This document shows, piece after piece, positions 56,316-64,000 of a stretch of 64,000 nt of DNA. The notes beneath the pieces were generated by a model, which saw only the letters and a program-made list of their open reading frames with translations, searched no databases and had not been told where the DNA came from. This stretch comes from Bacteroidales bacterium UBA4284 (GTDB taxonomy: Bacteria > Bacteroidota > Bacteroidia > Bacteroidales > UBA932): NCBI GenBank assembly GCA_002395925.1, contig DGVM01000191.1:18800-82799 (forward strand). The letters are read 5' to 3'. Position numbers and translations under genes: made by a program. Position 1 is the stretch's first letter; the number at the start of each line of letters is the position of its first letter.

Positions 56316-58444
56316 TGCGTATGAAAAAGAATCTGACTGTTCTTGCCCTGCTTCTTGCTGCTGTTTCGTGCGGGAAGGGGGAACTTACGGATTTGCCGCA
56401 GACAACTCTGGAGCTGACTTTTACAGCCGACGCAGTAGCGGCACATGCCGGCGGAAACGCCACCAGGACGTCCCTCGGCGCCGACTGGTCGGTCAGCTGG
56501 GTCGAAGGGGACCAGGTATCGATTCTCTGGAAGGGCGGCAGGGCCGTGAGTCAGGCCGTCCCCGAAGGCGGAAAGGTTTCCTTCGGTGCCGTGGTTGACG
56601 AGGCATCCGATTATTATGCCGTATATCCGGCCTCCGTTCCGGCCTCCGTGGACGCCGACGGCCGTCTTACCCTGCAGATTCCCTCAGTACAGGGCGGCAG
56701 TTTCGCCGACTGCGCCGTGATAGTTGCGCACACCACCCGCGAATCCCTCGACTTCGGCCGTTTCCACAGCGCCGTCTCCATGATACGCTTCACGGTGGAC
56801 AATCCGGGCGTGTCGCTCGTGCGCTTCGGCGCGGCGGACTCCGGGAATGTCTGCGGCCGCATTTCGTGCGACGAGTCGCTGGCAACATTCTCCGCAGAGG
56901 CGGAAACGGCGTCGATAGATGTCCGTACGAACGGGGCGGGTACGTATTACCTTGCCATGCTTCCCGGACTCTCCCTGCCGGGCCTCAGATTCTCTCTAGG
57001 CAACGAATCCGGCTGGAAAGGCACAGCCACGAGCACTGAGGCTGTATCCCTCGAGGCGGGAGACCTGCTGTGCATAAAGACTACGCTGGACAGCCACATA
57101 GAGGTGGAAGGCAATATCCACGTCAGCGTCGAGGGCTCCGGCAGCAAGGACGGTTCGTCGGCAGAGAATGCCGCAGATGCGGAGTTCCTTCGCACCCTGC
57201 TCGCTTCGTCCGCCGGCGGCAGCCAGCTCGACGGACGCACCGTCTTCGTAGCTTCCGGCACCTACGATCTGGCCGTCGGCGGCAAGGGCCTCAGCCTCGC
57301 ATACGACGTTCCGGCACATATTACCATCCAGGGCGAAGAGGGGACGGTCTTTACCACCTCTCTCTCCGGAGCCGAAGGTTGCATACTTACCGTGGCTTCC
57401 GAAGGGGTCAATCTTGTAGTCAAGGGCGTAAGCTTCACCGGAGCCTCTCATGACGGCACCGGCGGCGCAGTATGCCTCACGAAGGGACATCATGTCTTCG
57501 AGGGCTGCAGCTTCAGCGGCAACGAGTGTACCTCCACCACCTCCGACCGCACCGGCGGAGCGGTTTACGTGGGCGGCAGCGCAACGGCCGACTTTGCCGC
57601 CTGCAGCTTCGACCATAACAAGGTTGCCGTCACCGGCGGGGGAGCCCTCGCATTCCATTCCTCCGGCCTGAGCACCGTGCTGGGCTGCCGTTTCACCGGA
57701 AACGGACTCGACACCGTAGGCAACGGAGGAGCCATTTTGCAGAAGGCAGAAGGCAGCCTGCTTTATGTTGTCGGCTGCTCCTTCGATTCCAATGCCTGCA
57801 AGACCAACGGCTCCGACATCTTCTCGTCAAAGGGTGATGCGCTGATGCTTTACAACTGCACCGGCATCAATCCCGTCAACGGTTCTGCCGGAAACCTGGG
57901 ATTCGTACGGGCCAATGCCCCCATGCTCATTGCCGGCTGTACCTATGCTGCCGAAAAGGTGGGAGAGGCCAACGGATGCGTTTCCTTCGGCGTGAGCGGG
58001 ACCGACAAAAACATGGCGGTCGGCAATCTGGTTGTCTGCCAGGAGGGCAATTCCTTCAGCTCAGCATTCACTAACAGCAACCCCGATCTCAAGCGGATCG
58101 TGGCTTCCGGAGGATTCAACGTCTTCAGCAAAGCACCCAATATCACATGGGAGGGAGAGGGCGTCGCCTCCGACCTTGCCGGGGTTGATTACAGTACCGT
58201 ATTCTCCGCTCCCGCAGCACTTTCCGCAGACGGCGTGATGCTTTGGGAAGGCCCTGCTGCGGTGCTTCCTTCCTTCACTCCTGCGAGCGCCGCCGACATC
58301 GAGTCTGCCATCGGCGCCTATCCTCAGGGCGGGCAGGCATTCCTGCAGTGGCTCAAGGACAAGGATGTATTTGCAGTTGACGGTTGTGGTAATTCCCGCG
58401 GCAGCGCTTCCTGGTGGCCCGGGGCATATCAGAAAGCCGAATGA
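56315..58444 (+). CDS. Second fimbrillin-like/beta-helix lipoprotein of the locus
   Basis: 709 residues from ATG 56315 in TGATG overlap with the previous stop; an ATG at 56321 (MKKNLTVLALLLAAVSC) is equally good. The fimbrillin-like domain (about 25-260) has TRTSLGADWSVSWVEGDQV and SDYYAVYPASVPA, parallel to the 45934 protein. The beta-helix (about 270-560) has Pmp-like units GGAVCLTKG, FSGN, GGAVYVGGS, FDHN, GGGALAFH, FTGN, GGAILQKA, FDSN. It ends with a Trp-rich tail. It is a paralogue of the first lipoprotein and overlaps the next gene by ATGA. Confidence 0.82.
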   Translation: MRMKKNLTVLALLLAAVSCGKGELTDLPQTTLELTFTADAVAAHAGGNATRTSLGADWSVSWVEGDQVSILWKGGRAVSQAVPEGGKVSFGAVVDEASDYYAVYPASVPASVDADGRLTLQIPSVQGGSFADCAVIVAHTTRESLDFGRFHSAVSMIRFTVDNPGVSLVRFGAADSGNVCGRISCDESLATFSAEAETASIDVRTNGAGTYYLAMLPGLSLPGLRFSLGNESGWKGTATSTEAVSLEAGDLLCIKTTLDSHIEVEGNIHVSVEGSGSKDGSSAENAADAEFLRTLLASSAGGSQLDGRTVFVASGTYDLAVGGKGLSLAYDVPAHITIQGEEGTVFTTSLSGAEGCILTVASEGVNLVVKGVSFTGASHDGTGGAVCLTKGHHVFEGCSFSGNECTSTTSDRTGGAVYVGGSATADFAACSFDHNKVAVTGGGALAFHSSGLSTVLGCRFTGNGLDTVGNGGAILQKAEGSLLYVVGCSFDSNACKTNGSDIFSSKGDALMLYNCTGINPVNGSAGNLGFVRANAPMLIAGCTYAAEKVGEANGCVSFGVSGTDKNMAVGNLVVCQEGNSFSSAFTNSNPDLKRIVASGGFNVFSKAPNITWEGEGVASDLAGVDYSTVFSAPAALSADGVMLWEGPAAVLPSFTPASAADIESAIGAYPQGGQAFLQWLKDKDVFAVDGCGNSRGSASWWPGAYQKAE

Positions 58445-60201
58445 AAAGAATACTCGTCACATATCTCGCAGCCCTGTTGCTTCCGGTGCTGCTCTGTGGG
58501 CAACCCCAGCCTCGCTTCAAGGCGGGGACGTACAACGTGTTTACCAGCGACTCTCGCCTCAAGGCGGTAAACGGCAGCGGCGATGTGTCCCCGCAGAGGC
58601 TGTGGTGCAACAGTTACACGGCGGTCGGAGACATGCTGGTGCACATGGACTGCGACATTCTGGGCCTGCAGGAAATATGCGACAGCATCTGGAACGGACC
58701 GAAGAACATCCGTGCCGACGTGGCTTCCAAGGGGTTGGAATACGAGTGGATACTGTATCCCAACACACGCCACGGGCATATTTCCTACGACGATGCCATC
58801 GCTTACAAGCCCTCCGTGTTCGACTGTCTGGAGAATGGAATCTTCTGGCTCGGTGGAGTGTTCGACAAGCCGGAGTCGGCGCCGGACGCTCCCAAGGGGA
58901 CCATGCGTCCTGCCGTCTGGGGCCGTTTCCGTCATAAGCCCTCCGGTAAGGAATTCTATTTCATCAGCACCCACCTGCTGGTCTCCCAGAGGCAGGAAGA
59001 CGGGAAATACAGCCACGAGGGCAATAAGTACAACGCCAAGCAGCTCCGGACGTGGCTGGAGGATAACCTGGACGATGATCTCCCTGCCATACTTGTCGGA
59101 GACATGAATGTGGACGACAAGGCCAAGCATTGGGGGAGCCTCGCCCAGGTCCCCATGATGGACACAAAGCTCTATTTCCTGCATTCGGGACGTCTGAGCG
59201 CCGACGCCAGGGAATGGGGTACGCAGGACCAGAAGAACGAAAGCGGCTTCAGCAAGTGGTGGCCCGACCACATCTTCCTGCAGGGATTCCGTCCGCTCGA
59301 CTATATAATCGAGCGGGGGAAGTTCCCAACCGCCGACGGCAGCCTCCATTATCCTTCAGACCATCTTCCGCTTACTTGCAACGTGGAATTCCGGGATTAC
59401 ACCCCGGGCGGACTGCCTACCCCTGCCCGTAAGAAAAAGGCTGTGAGGCTGATGTCCTTCAACATCCGCTACTGGAACAACAATGCGGATTACGAAAACG
59501 GCTGGGCGATGCGCAGGCGCGCCATTCCCGCCATGCTGGACGACGTGCGGCCCGATGTCTTCGGCACCCAGGAGATAACCCACATGCAGATTGAATACAT
59601 GGACCGCAAGCTCCCCCGTTACAAGCATGTAGGCCTGTTCCGGGAAGGCGGAGAAACAGGAGAGTGTCCAAGCATCTTCTACGATACCGAGAAAGTGAGC
59701 CTCGAAGACTGGGGCGGCTTCTGGCTGAGCGAAACTCCGACTGAGTGCTCCATCGGCTGGGATGCGCGTTACAAGCGCGTCGCCGTTTGGGCTCGCCTGA
59801 AGATGAAGGAAAGCGGCAAGGAGTTCATGTTCGTCAACACGCATCTCGACCACAGAGGGCAGCAGGCCAGGGTGAAAGGTCTTGACCTGATACTGGATAC
59901 GCTTGCGACAATCAATGCCAAGAAACTGCCCGTAGCCCTTGTCGGCGACCTCAACATGCTTCCCGACAACGAAGGCATGGAGCGCATCTCGCGTACAATG
60001 AAAGACGCACGGGTTGAGGCCGCATCGTCCGACGACAAATACTCGTTCAACGGTTTCGGAAAGTCCTGGACCGGCATCATCGACTATATATGGTATAACG
60101 GCTTCCGCAGGTGCACCGACTTCAAGGTCGTATGCAAGCCATACCTGCACATACCGTTCATTTCGGACCATTATCCCATTAGAGCAGACTTTGAGTTATG
60201 A
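58441..60201 (+). CDS. Secreted protein with two tandem EEP phosphodiesterase domains
   Basis: 586 residues with signal peptide MKRILVTYLAALLLPVLLCG/QPQ. Domain 1 (about 26-318) has the complete DNase I-like set: GTYNV (Asn32), GLQEI (Glu78), STHL (His178), GDMNVD (Asp221, Asn223), PDHIF (Asp276) and PSDHLP (Asp307, His308). Domain 2 (about 335-586) has SFNIRY (Asn341), GTQE (Glu378), NTHLDH (His468), GDLN (Asp503, Asn505), IIDYIW (Asp548) and SDHYP (Asp576, His577). EEP enzymes cleave phosphodiesters or phosphomonoesters (DNase, sphingomyelinase, inositol phosphatase). The substrate is not fixed by sequence. Domain 2 is closer to the common Bacteroides EEP type; domain 1 resembles the next two EEP genes. 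Confidence 0.9.
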   Translation: MKRILVTYLAALLLPVLLCGQPQPRFKAGTYNVFTSDSRLKAVNGSGDVSPQRLWCNSYTAVGDMLVHMDCDILGLQEICDSIWNGPKNIRADVASKGLEYEWILYPNTRHGHISYDDAIAYKPSVFDCLENGIFWLGGVFDKPESAPDAPKGTMRPAVWGRFRHKPSGKEFYFISTHLLVSQRQEDGKYSHEGNKYNAKQLRTWLEDNLDDDLPAILVGDMNVDDKAKHWGSLAQVPMMDTKLYFLHSGRLSADAREWGTQDQKNESGFSKWWPDHIFLQGFRPLDYIIERGKFPTADGSLHYPSDHLPLTCNVEFRDYTPGGLPTPARKKKAVRLMSFNIRYWNNNADYENGWAMRRRAIPAMLDDVRPDVFGTQEITHMQIEYMDRKLPRYKHVGLFREGGETGECPSIFYDTEKVSLEDWGGFWLSETPTECSIGWDARYKRVAVWARLKMKESGKEFMFVNTHLDHRGQQARVKGLDLILDTLATINAKKLPVALVGDLNMLPDNEGMERISRTMKDARVEAASSDDKYSFNGFGKSWTGIIDYIWYNGFRRCTDFKVVCKPYLHIPFISDHYPIRADFEL

Positions 60202-61193
60202 AAAAGATACTGACGGTATTGATGCTGCTGGCCATGGCTGCAGCCGCCTTGTCTGCGGCTCCCCGGGGGAAGACTTCCATCCGGGTGGGCACCTATGATG
60301 TGACCAATTCCTTCAACCGCCGCTCCCAATGCGAAAAGGGAACTATGCCCTCTCAGCGTATGTGGTGCAACAGCCGCGGGGCCGTCGCCGACGCCATAAT
60401 CGAAGCGGACTGCGACATCATGGGTCTGCAGGACGTCTGCGACAGCGTTGCCGGAAGGCGTGAGGGCGTCAAACCTTTGATCGACATCATCCGCGAGCGC
60501 GGAGGAGACTTCGACTGGCTGGTACTGAGCAACAAAAACCCCGATTTCCCTCTGGACGGCCAGCTGGTAAACGGCACCGGAATCATCTGGAGGGCATCGC
60601 GCTTCGAGCTTCGTGACTGGGGCATCAACTGGCTCTCGGGCATCTACGACAAGCCGGGGCGTGCCAAGGCATACAAATACGGAGGCAACAACGCTTCCAT
60701 GATGTGGGTGCGACTGTACGACAGGCAGGCGGAGCGCGAACTCATTTTCTCTTCTGCCGGAGTGAACGGTCCTACCCAGTACGACAAGGGCCAGAAGGTG
60801 GTTTATCACGAAATCAATGTGGCAAACTGCCGCAACGTGGTGAATTACATGCGCTACGACATCGTTCCTTCCGGCATGCCGTCGGTAATCGCCATCAACT
60901 CCCGTAACGCGCCCTCGCACGAGGGATACAAGGTTCTTACCGGTTCCCTGTGGTTCGACGCACACGACGTGCTCCACGAAGAAGGGGCCTTGAGCGAAGA
61001 AGCCATAAAAGTGAAAGATACATGCAACAACGCCAGCGGCGAAAAACTGCAGGGCGGCCGTCCCGACCATATACTCGAAGACGGGTTTGAAGTGAGGTCG
61101 TATATGGTTCTGAGGATGAAATACCCTACAGCCGATGGATCTCTCTTTTATCCTTCTCTGCATTTTCCGGTAGTTGCCGAATTAAGGTATTGA
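60198..61193 (+). CDS. Catalytically degenerate EEP-family protein (probable pseudoenzyme)
   Basis: 331 residues with signal peptide MKKILTVLMLLAMAAAALSA. It aligns along its length with domain 1 of the preceding protein (RMWCNS, CDIMGLQ, RPDHI, PTADGSLFYPS), yet most active-site positions differ: GTYN becomes GTYD (Asp34), LQE becomes LQD (Asp79), STH becomes SAG (His lost, Gly188), GDMN becomes INSR (Asn234), and SDH becomes SLH (Leu321, His322 kept). The fold looks preserved and there is no frameshift or stop, so it may bind the substrate without cleaving it. It overlaps the preceding gene by ATGA (60198-60201). Confidence 0.85.
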   Translation: MKKILTVLMLLAMAAAALSAAPRGKTSIRVGTYDVTNSFNRRSQCEKGTMPSQRMWCNSRGAVADAIIEADCDIMGLQDVCDSVAGRREGVKPLIDIIRERGGDFDWLVLSNKNPDFPLDGQLVNGTGIIWRASRFELRDWGINWLSGIYDKPGRAKAYKYGGNNASMMWVRLYDRQAERELIFSSAGVNGPTQYDKGQKVVYHEINVANCRNVVNYMRYDIVPSGMPSVIAINSRNAPSHEGYKVLTGSLWFDAHDVLHEEGALSEEAIKVKDTCNNASGEKLQGGRPDHILEDGFEVRSYMVLRMKYPTADGSLFYPSLHFPVVAELRY

Positions 61194-61199
61194 TTTGTA

Positions 61200-62063
61200 A
61201 TGAAAAGCTTGAAATTCATACTGGGCGCGGCCTCATCGCTCCTGCTTTCCTGCACCGGCGGCGGAGACGCTCCGGCTCCCACGCAGGTGCACACAAGGAT
61301 ATGCGCCGGGACAACTAAAGCTGCCGCCGGTCCGCAGGATTCCGGTCTCTATCCCGTCCTGTGGCAGGAGGGAGACCGGATAAGCGTGAACGGCAAGCTG
61401 AGCCGGCCACTTGACGCCTCGTTCGCCGGCAGCGGCGAAGCTGTGTTTGCGCTCAGCGGTTTTTCGTCCGCGGCTCCGTTCAACATGCTGTATCCCGGCA
61501 CTACGGACGGTACTGTTGTGCTCGACGGCGCGACTCCTGCAATGTATGCGGTAAACCAGTCGCTGGACGAGGTGGCGCAGTTCCATCAGCTCACGGCAGG
61601 CATCTATGTGGAGCTGTACGGTGAGCTGTCCCTGTCTTCGCTTACGCTTGAATCCCTTGGCGGAGAAGCTCCGGGAGGCACTTTTTCTGTGGCCTTCCCT
61701 TCGGGAGCCCTTTCTGCGGCAAGCAGTGTGGGGAGCCTCGAGCGTACTTTCGCCTCTCCTGCATCCCTTTCTATGGATGCTCCGCTGGCCGTTTGCTGGT
61801 TTATCAAGCCCGGCACCTATGCCAGCGGCCTGACTCTGCGTGCCGGAAGCCCTCAGGGGACCGTCTTAAGCTGGAGTTTCGGACGCGGCAAGACGCTGGA
61901 AACCGGCAAGATGTATAAGCTCGGACCGGTCTCTTTCGTGTCGCCGGTACCCAATCTTCCGGACGATACCGACGACCCCGATGACCCGTCTGACCCTGCC
62001 GACGACGGCATTCAGGTTACGCTTGAAGAAATGACCGAACTTGTTTACGGATACGGATTATGA
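61200..62063 (+). CDS. Fimbrillin-like lipoprotein
   Basis: 287 residues. The lipobox SLLLSC is followed by TGGGDAP. The fimbrillin/Mfa-like pattern is seen in TRICAGTTKAA, LYPVLWQEGDRISVNGK, FNMLYPG and KMYKLGPVSF. The C-terminal tail is an Asp/Pro-rich linker (DDTDDPDDPSDPADDG) plus a short segment. It is equivalent to the N-domain of the next protein and of the two beta-helix lipoproteins. It overlaps the next gene by ATGA (62060-62063). It may be a binding or assembly subunit. Confidence 0.75.
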   Translation: MKSLKFILGAASSLLLSCTGGGDAPAPTQVHTRICAGTTKAAAGPQDSGLYPVLWQEGDRISVNGKLSRPLDASFAGSGEAVFALSGFSSAAPFNMLYPGTTDGTVVLDGATPAMYAVNQSLDEVAQFHQLTAGIYVELYGELSLSSLTLESLGGEAPGGTFSVAFPSGALSAASSVGSLERTFASPASLSMDAPLAVCWFIKPGTYASGLTLRAGSPQGTVLSWSFGRGKTLETGKMYKLGPVSFVSPVPNLPDDTDDPDDPSDPADDGIQVTLEEMTELVYGYGL

Positions 62064-63910
62064 AACAACGATACATTCTGATATTGCCAATCCTCCTTGC
62101 TGCATGCACCGGACCCGGTGACGTGCGGGATACGGAATTCCGTTTCGAGGCGGGCGTGCAGGAGCTTGATACCAAGGTCGGGCTGGGCGCCAGGAATGAT
62201 GCCGGAAAGTATCCCCTCCTGTGGAGCGCTGCCGACAAGATACAGATTAATTCTTCTGTGTCGGAACCGCTCGACGCTGCTTATGACGGGAAGCAGACCG
62301 CTACTTTTATATTCCGGCAGACTCCTGCTTCGGCAGCTTCTTATATTGTGACTTATCCTGCTGCAGGAGAGGGGATTATCCGTTTCCCCGGGCAGCAAGA
62401 CCACGTTGAGGGTACAATCAGTCCGGGGGCCATGCCGCTCTGCGGGCGTACGGGCAGCCTCGATGGCGGAGTCTCTCTCCGTGCCTGTGGCGCCGTCGTA
62501 GGATTCGAATTCAAGGGGAGTGCGACTCTCCTTGGAATGGAATTCAGCTGCCCGGGAGGAGAGAAACTCAGCGGAGACTTTACCCTGAGCGGGTCCGCTG
62601 ACGACCTGGTGCCCTCCGGCAGCGCTTCGGGCGGCATGAACTACAGTTTCGGCGACGGTCTTGCACTTTCGCAGGAGGGGACCGATATCCTTTTCACGGT
62701 GCCCCTCGGCTCTTATTCCAAAGGCATTAAGGCAATTGTGCGCAGCAGCGACGGGTCCAGCATGGCCTTGAGTTTCTTTACCTCCGGGGTTGAGCTTTCC
62801 ACTACGCGCGTCTGCCGTTTTCCTGCGATCAGCTATCAGGCAGGCAAGGAAATAGCCTTCACTGCCGCCGATGCATTCAGTGCCGGGGAACTCGGGCTGG
62901 AAGGTTCGGCCGGCACTTCCGACATGGAGTCAAGAGACGCCTCTGCGGCCGCCTCCATAAAGGCCGGTACCTACAACATCTGGTCGCCGGAAGCCCGCAA
63001 AACCGTCATGGACGGTGACGCTACCGTATCGGAACAGCGCTCCTGGGCCAACAGTTACAGCGCCGTGGCCGACATGATCAAGTGGCTTGACTGCGACGTG
63101 ATGGGCCTTCAGGAAATTACCAGCAGGGGCTTCAGGACTTCGATTACCAGCCCGCGCGAAGATTACGACGGCAACGTACATACCCTCAATTCCAAGCTCC
63201 CGGGATATTCCTGGGTCATTTACAACGGCGCCAACACCACCTACGACAGTCTGTTCCCCCGCAATACTACGGCAAACGGACTCAGCAACACCGAAGCCAT
63301 AATCTACAAGAGCAGCGTCCTGACCCTGGTTTCCAGCGGACGGTACTGGCTTACGGGCAAAAGGACGGAAGCAGGCGCTCCCGCTGACGGATACGGCACC
63401 AACAGGGTCGCAGTTTGGGCAAAGTTCACCCACAAGGCCAGCGGCAAGCAGTTCGTGTTCGTTTCTACGCATCTCGACCTGCCGAATGCAGGATCGGCCG
63501 ACGATCCATATCTGGCGCAGCGGCGCAATATCGAAGAGCTCATAGGCTGGGTGGCGCCGCAGGTATGCCCCGGGAATCTGCCCTCCGTCATCGTCGGCGA
63601 CATGAATGTCGATGCCGGAGACGGCGGCGGCAACTACGACCGTCTTGTGAGCGGCCGTTGGAAGGATGTGTACGATATCATGCTCTCCGACGGAAGCCTC
63701 TCCTACAACGACCAGAGGCTCAAGGGAACCATGAACGCAAGCAAGAACGAAGAGGGTTGGAGCCTGTCTTCGTGGCGTGCCGACCATGTTCTTGCCGATG
63801 GTTTTACCCCGTCCTATTACAAGGTCGGTCGCGAGACCTTTGCCACTGCCGACGGCACTCAGCACTGGCCTTCCGACCATTTCCCCATAAAAGTCATACT
63901 TAACTTCTGA
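62060..63910 (+). CDS. Lipoprotein fusing a fimbrillin-like domain to an EEP phosphodiesterase
   Basis: 616 residues with lipobox ILLAAC (Cys16). A fimbrillin-like domain (about 25-275; LDTKVGLGARNDAGKYPLLW, AADKIQINS) is joined through a short acidic linker to an intact EEP domain (about 298-616): GTYNIWS (Asn306), GLQEI (Glu352), STHLD (His471), GDMNVD (Asp514, Asn516), RADHV (Asp575) and PSDHFP (Asp606, His607). All catalytic residues are present, unlike the 331-residue neighbour. The lipid anchor would hold a phosphodiesterase at the membrane surface. Stop and next start overlap (TGATG, 63908-63912). Confidence 0.88.
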   Translation: MKQRYILILPILLAACTGPGDVRDTEFRFEAGVQELDTKVGLGARNDAGKYPLLWSAADKIQINSSVSEPLDAAYDGKQTATFIFRQTPASAASYIVTYPAAGEGIIRFPGQQDHVEGTISPGAMPLCGRTGSLDGGVSLRACGAVVGFEFKGSATLLGMEFSCPGGEKLSGDFTLSGSADDLVPSGSASGGMNYSFGDGLALSQEGTDILFTVPLGSYSKGIKAIVRSSDGSSMALSFFTSGVELSTTRVCRFPAISYQAGKEIAFTAADAFSAGELGLEGSAGTSDMESRDASAAASIKAGTYNIWSPEARKTVMDGDATVSEQRSWANSYSAVADMIKWLDCDVMGLQEITSRGFRTSITSPREDYDGNVHTLNSKLPGYSWVIYNGANTTYDSLFPRNTTANGLSNTEAIIYKSSVLTLVSSGRYWLTGKRTEAGAPADGYGTNRVAVWAKFTHKASGKQFVFVSTHLDLPNAGSADDPYLAQRRNIEELIGWVAPQVCPGNLPSVIVGDMNVDAGDGGGNYDRLVSGRWKDVYDIMLSDGSLSYNDQRLKGTMNASKNEEGWSLSSWRADHVLADGFTPSYYKVGRETFATADGTQHWPSDHFPIKVILNF

Positions 63911-64000
63911 TGCGTATGAGAAAGAGTTTTGTGATAGCCGTTTCGCTTGCGACCCTCGTCGCCCTGTCGTGCGCAAAAGAAGAACCACACCAGGCCGTGG
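63910..64000 (+). CDS. Lipoprotein, 5' end only
   Basis: 30 residues are visible (MRMRKSFVIAVSLATLVALSC then AKEEPHQAV). The lipobox VALSC is followed by an acidic AKEE, a likely surface-export signal. The junction TGATGCGTATGA is almost identical to the one at 56313, so this may be another member of the fimbrillin-like lipoprotein series. The rest lies beyond the window. Confidence 0.6.
   Translation, partial: MRMRKSFVIAVSLATLVALSCAKEEPHQAV

Noticed and set aside
1..64000. CRISPR arrays, tRNA, rRNA and insertion sequences
   Set aside because: No regularly spaced direct repeats, no cloverleaf or rRNA-like conserved stretch in any intergenic gap, and no transposase or integrase frame was found.

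Overview
The window is a stretch of a Bacteroidales (phylum Bacteroidota) chromosome with moderately high GC. The evidence is the B-type fumarate reductase/succinate dehydrogenase flavoprotein, a SusC/SusD pair, BACON, DUF5689, DUF4249, NigD-like, fimbrillin-like and DUF6377-type proteins, many lipobox signal peptides, and repeated TAnnTTTG promoter boxes with few Shine-Dalgarno sites. The genus cannot be fixed from sequence alone; an Alistipes-like or uncultured gut Bacteroidales member would fit.

Layout. 1-2.3 kb (minus strand): the 5' part of frdA, then ruvB. 2.25-2.74 kb: a gene-free AT-rich spacer holding DnaA-box-like 9-mers and a roughly 190 bp element bounded by perfect 23 bp inverted repeats with nested hairpins. 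2.7-12.1 kb (plus): a housekeeping and envelope cluster of mfd, coaX, an outer-membrane protein, a TPR protein, an LptC-like lipoprotein and a PpiD-like foldase, closed by a strong terminator. 12.2-17.2 kb: an AT-richer accessory segment with a three-gene toxin-antitoxin-like cassette (DUF3791 / ADP-ribosyltransferase-like DUF3990 / small helical protein), a membrane-bound TPR-HTH regulator and secreted proteins of unknown role. 17.2-21.2 kb: lipoprotein, TonB-dependent receptor and DUF4249 uptake set. 21.3-26.5 kb: ychF, galK and a large HESRH-metalloprotease/propeller/barrel-like protein. 26.5-28.8 kb (minus): thioredoxin-like lipoprotein, thyA and folA, all overlapping. 28.9-39.9 kb (plus): YeiH-type transporter, a small membrane protein, a transporter remnant, pfkA, mutS, a histidine phosphatase, a glycosyltransferase, a CpXC protein and a YfhO protein. 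39.9-41.4 kb (minus): VWA lipoprotein. 41.5-43.9 kb: NigD-like lipoprotein, ECF sigma factor and a membrane-spanning anti-sigma/outer-membrane-barrel protein. 43.9-45.5 kb (minus): DUF6377-type regulator.

45.7-64 kb (plus, runs off the end) is the most unusual part. It is a SusC/SusD-type locus with no recognisable glycoside hydrolase, lyase, sulfatase or carbohydrate esterase in view. The enzymes are endonuclease/exonuclease/phosphatase (EEP, DNase I-like) phosphodiesterase domains: a tandem two-domain protein, a neighbouring paralogue that has lost most catalytic residues, and a third EEP domain fused behind a fimbrillin-like lipoprotein module. The same fimbrillin-like module also occurs alone and in front of Pmp-like beta-helix repeats (GGA[IV]/FxxN). 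A 58-residue peptide gene leads the locus and the divergent DUF6377 regulator probably controls it. My inference is a surface machine that binds, cleaves and imports a phosphodiester-containing substrate such as extracellular nucleic acid, a phospholipid head group or an inositol phosphate, rather than a classical glycan.
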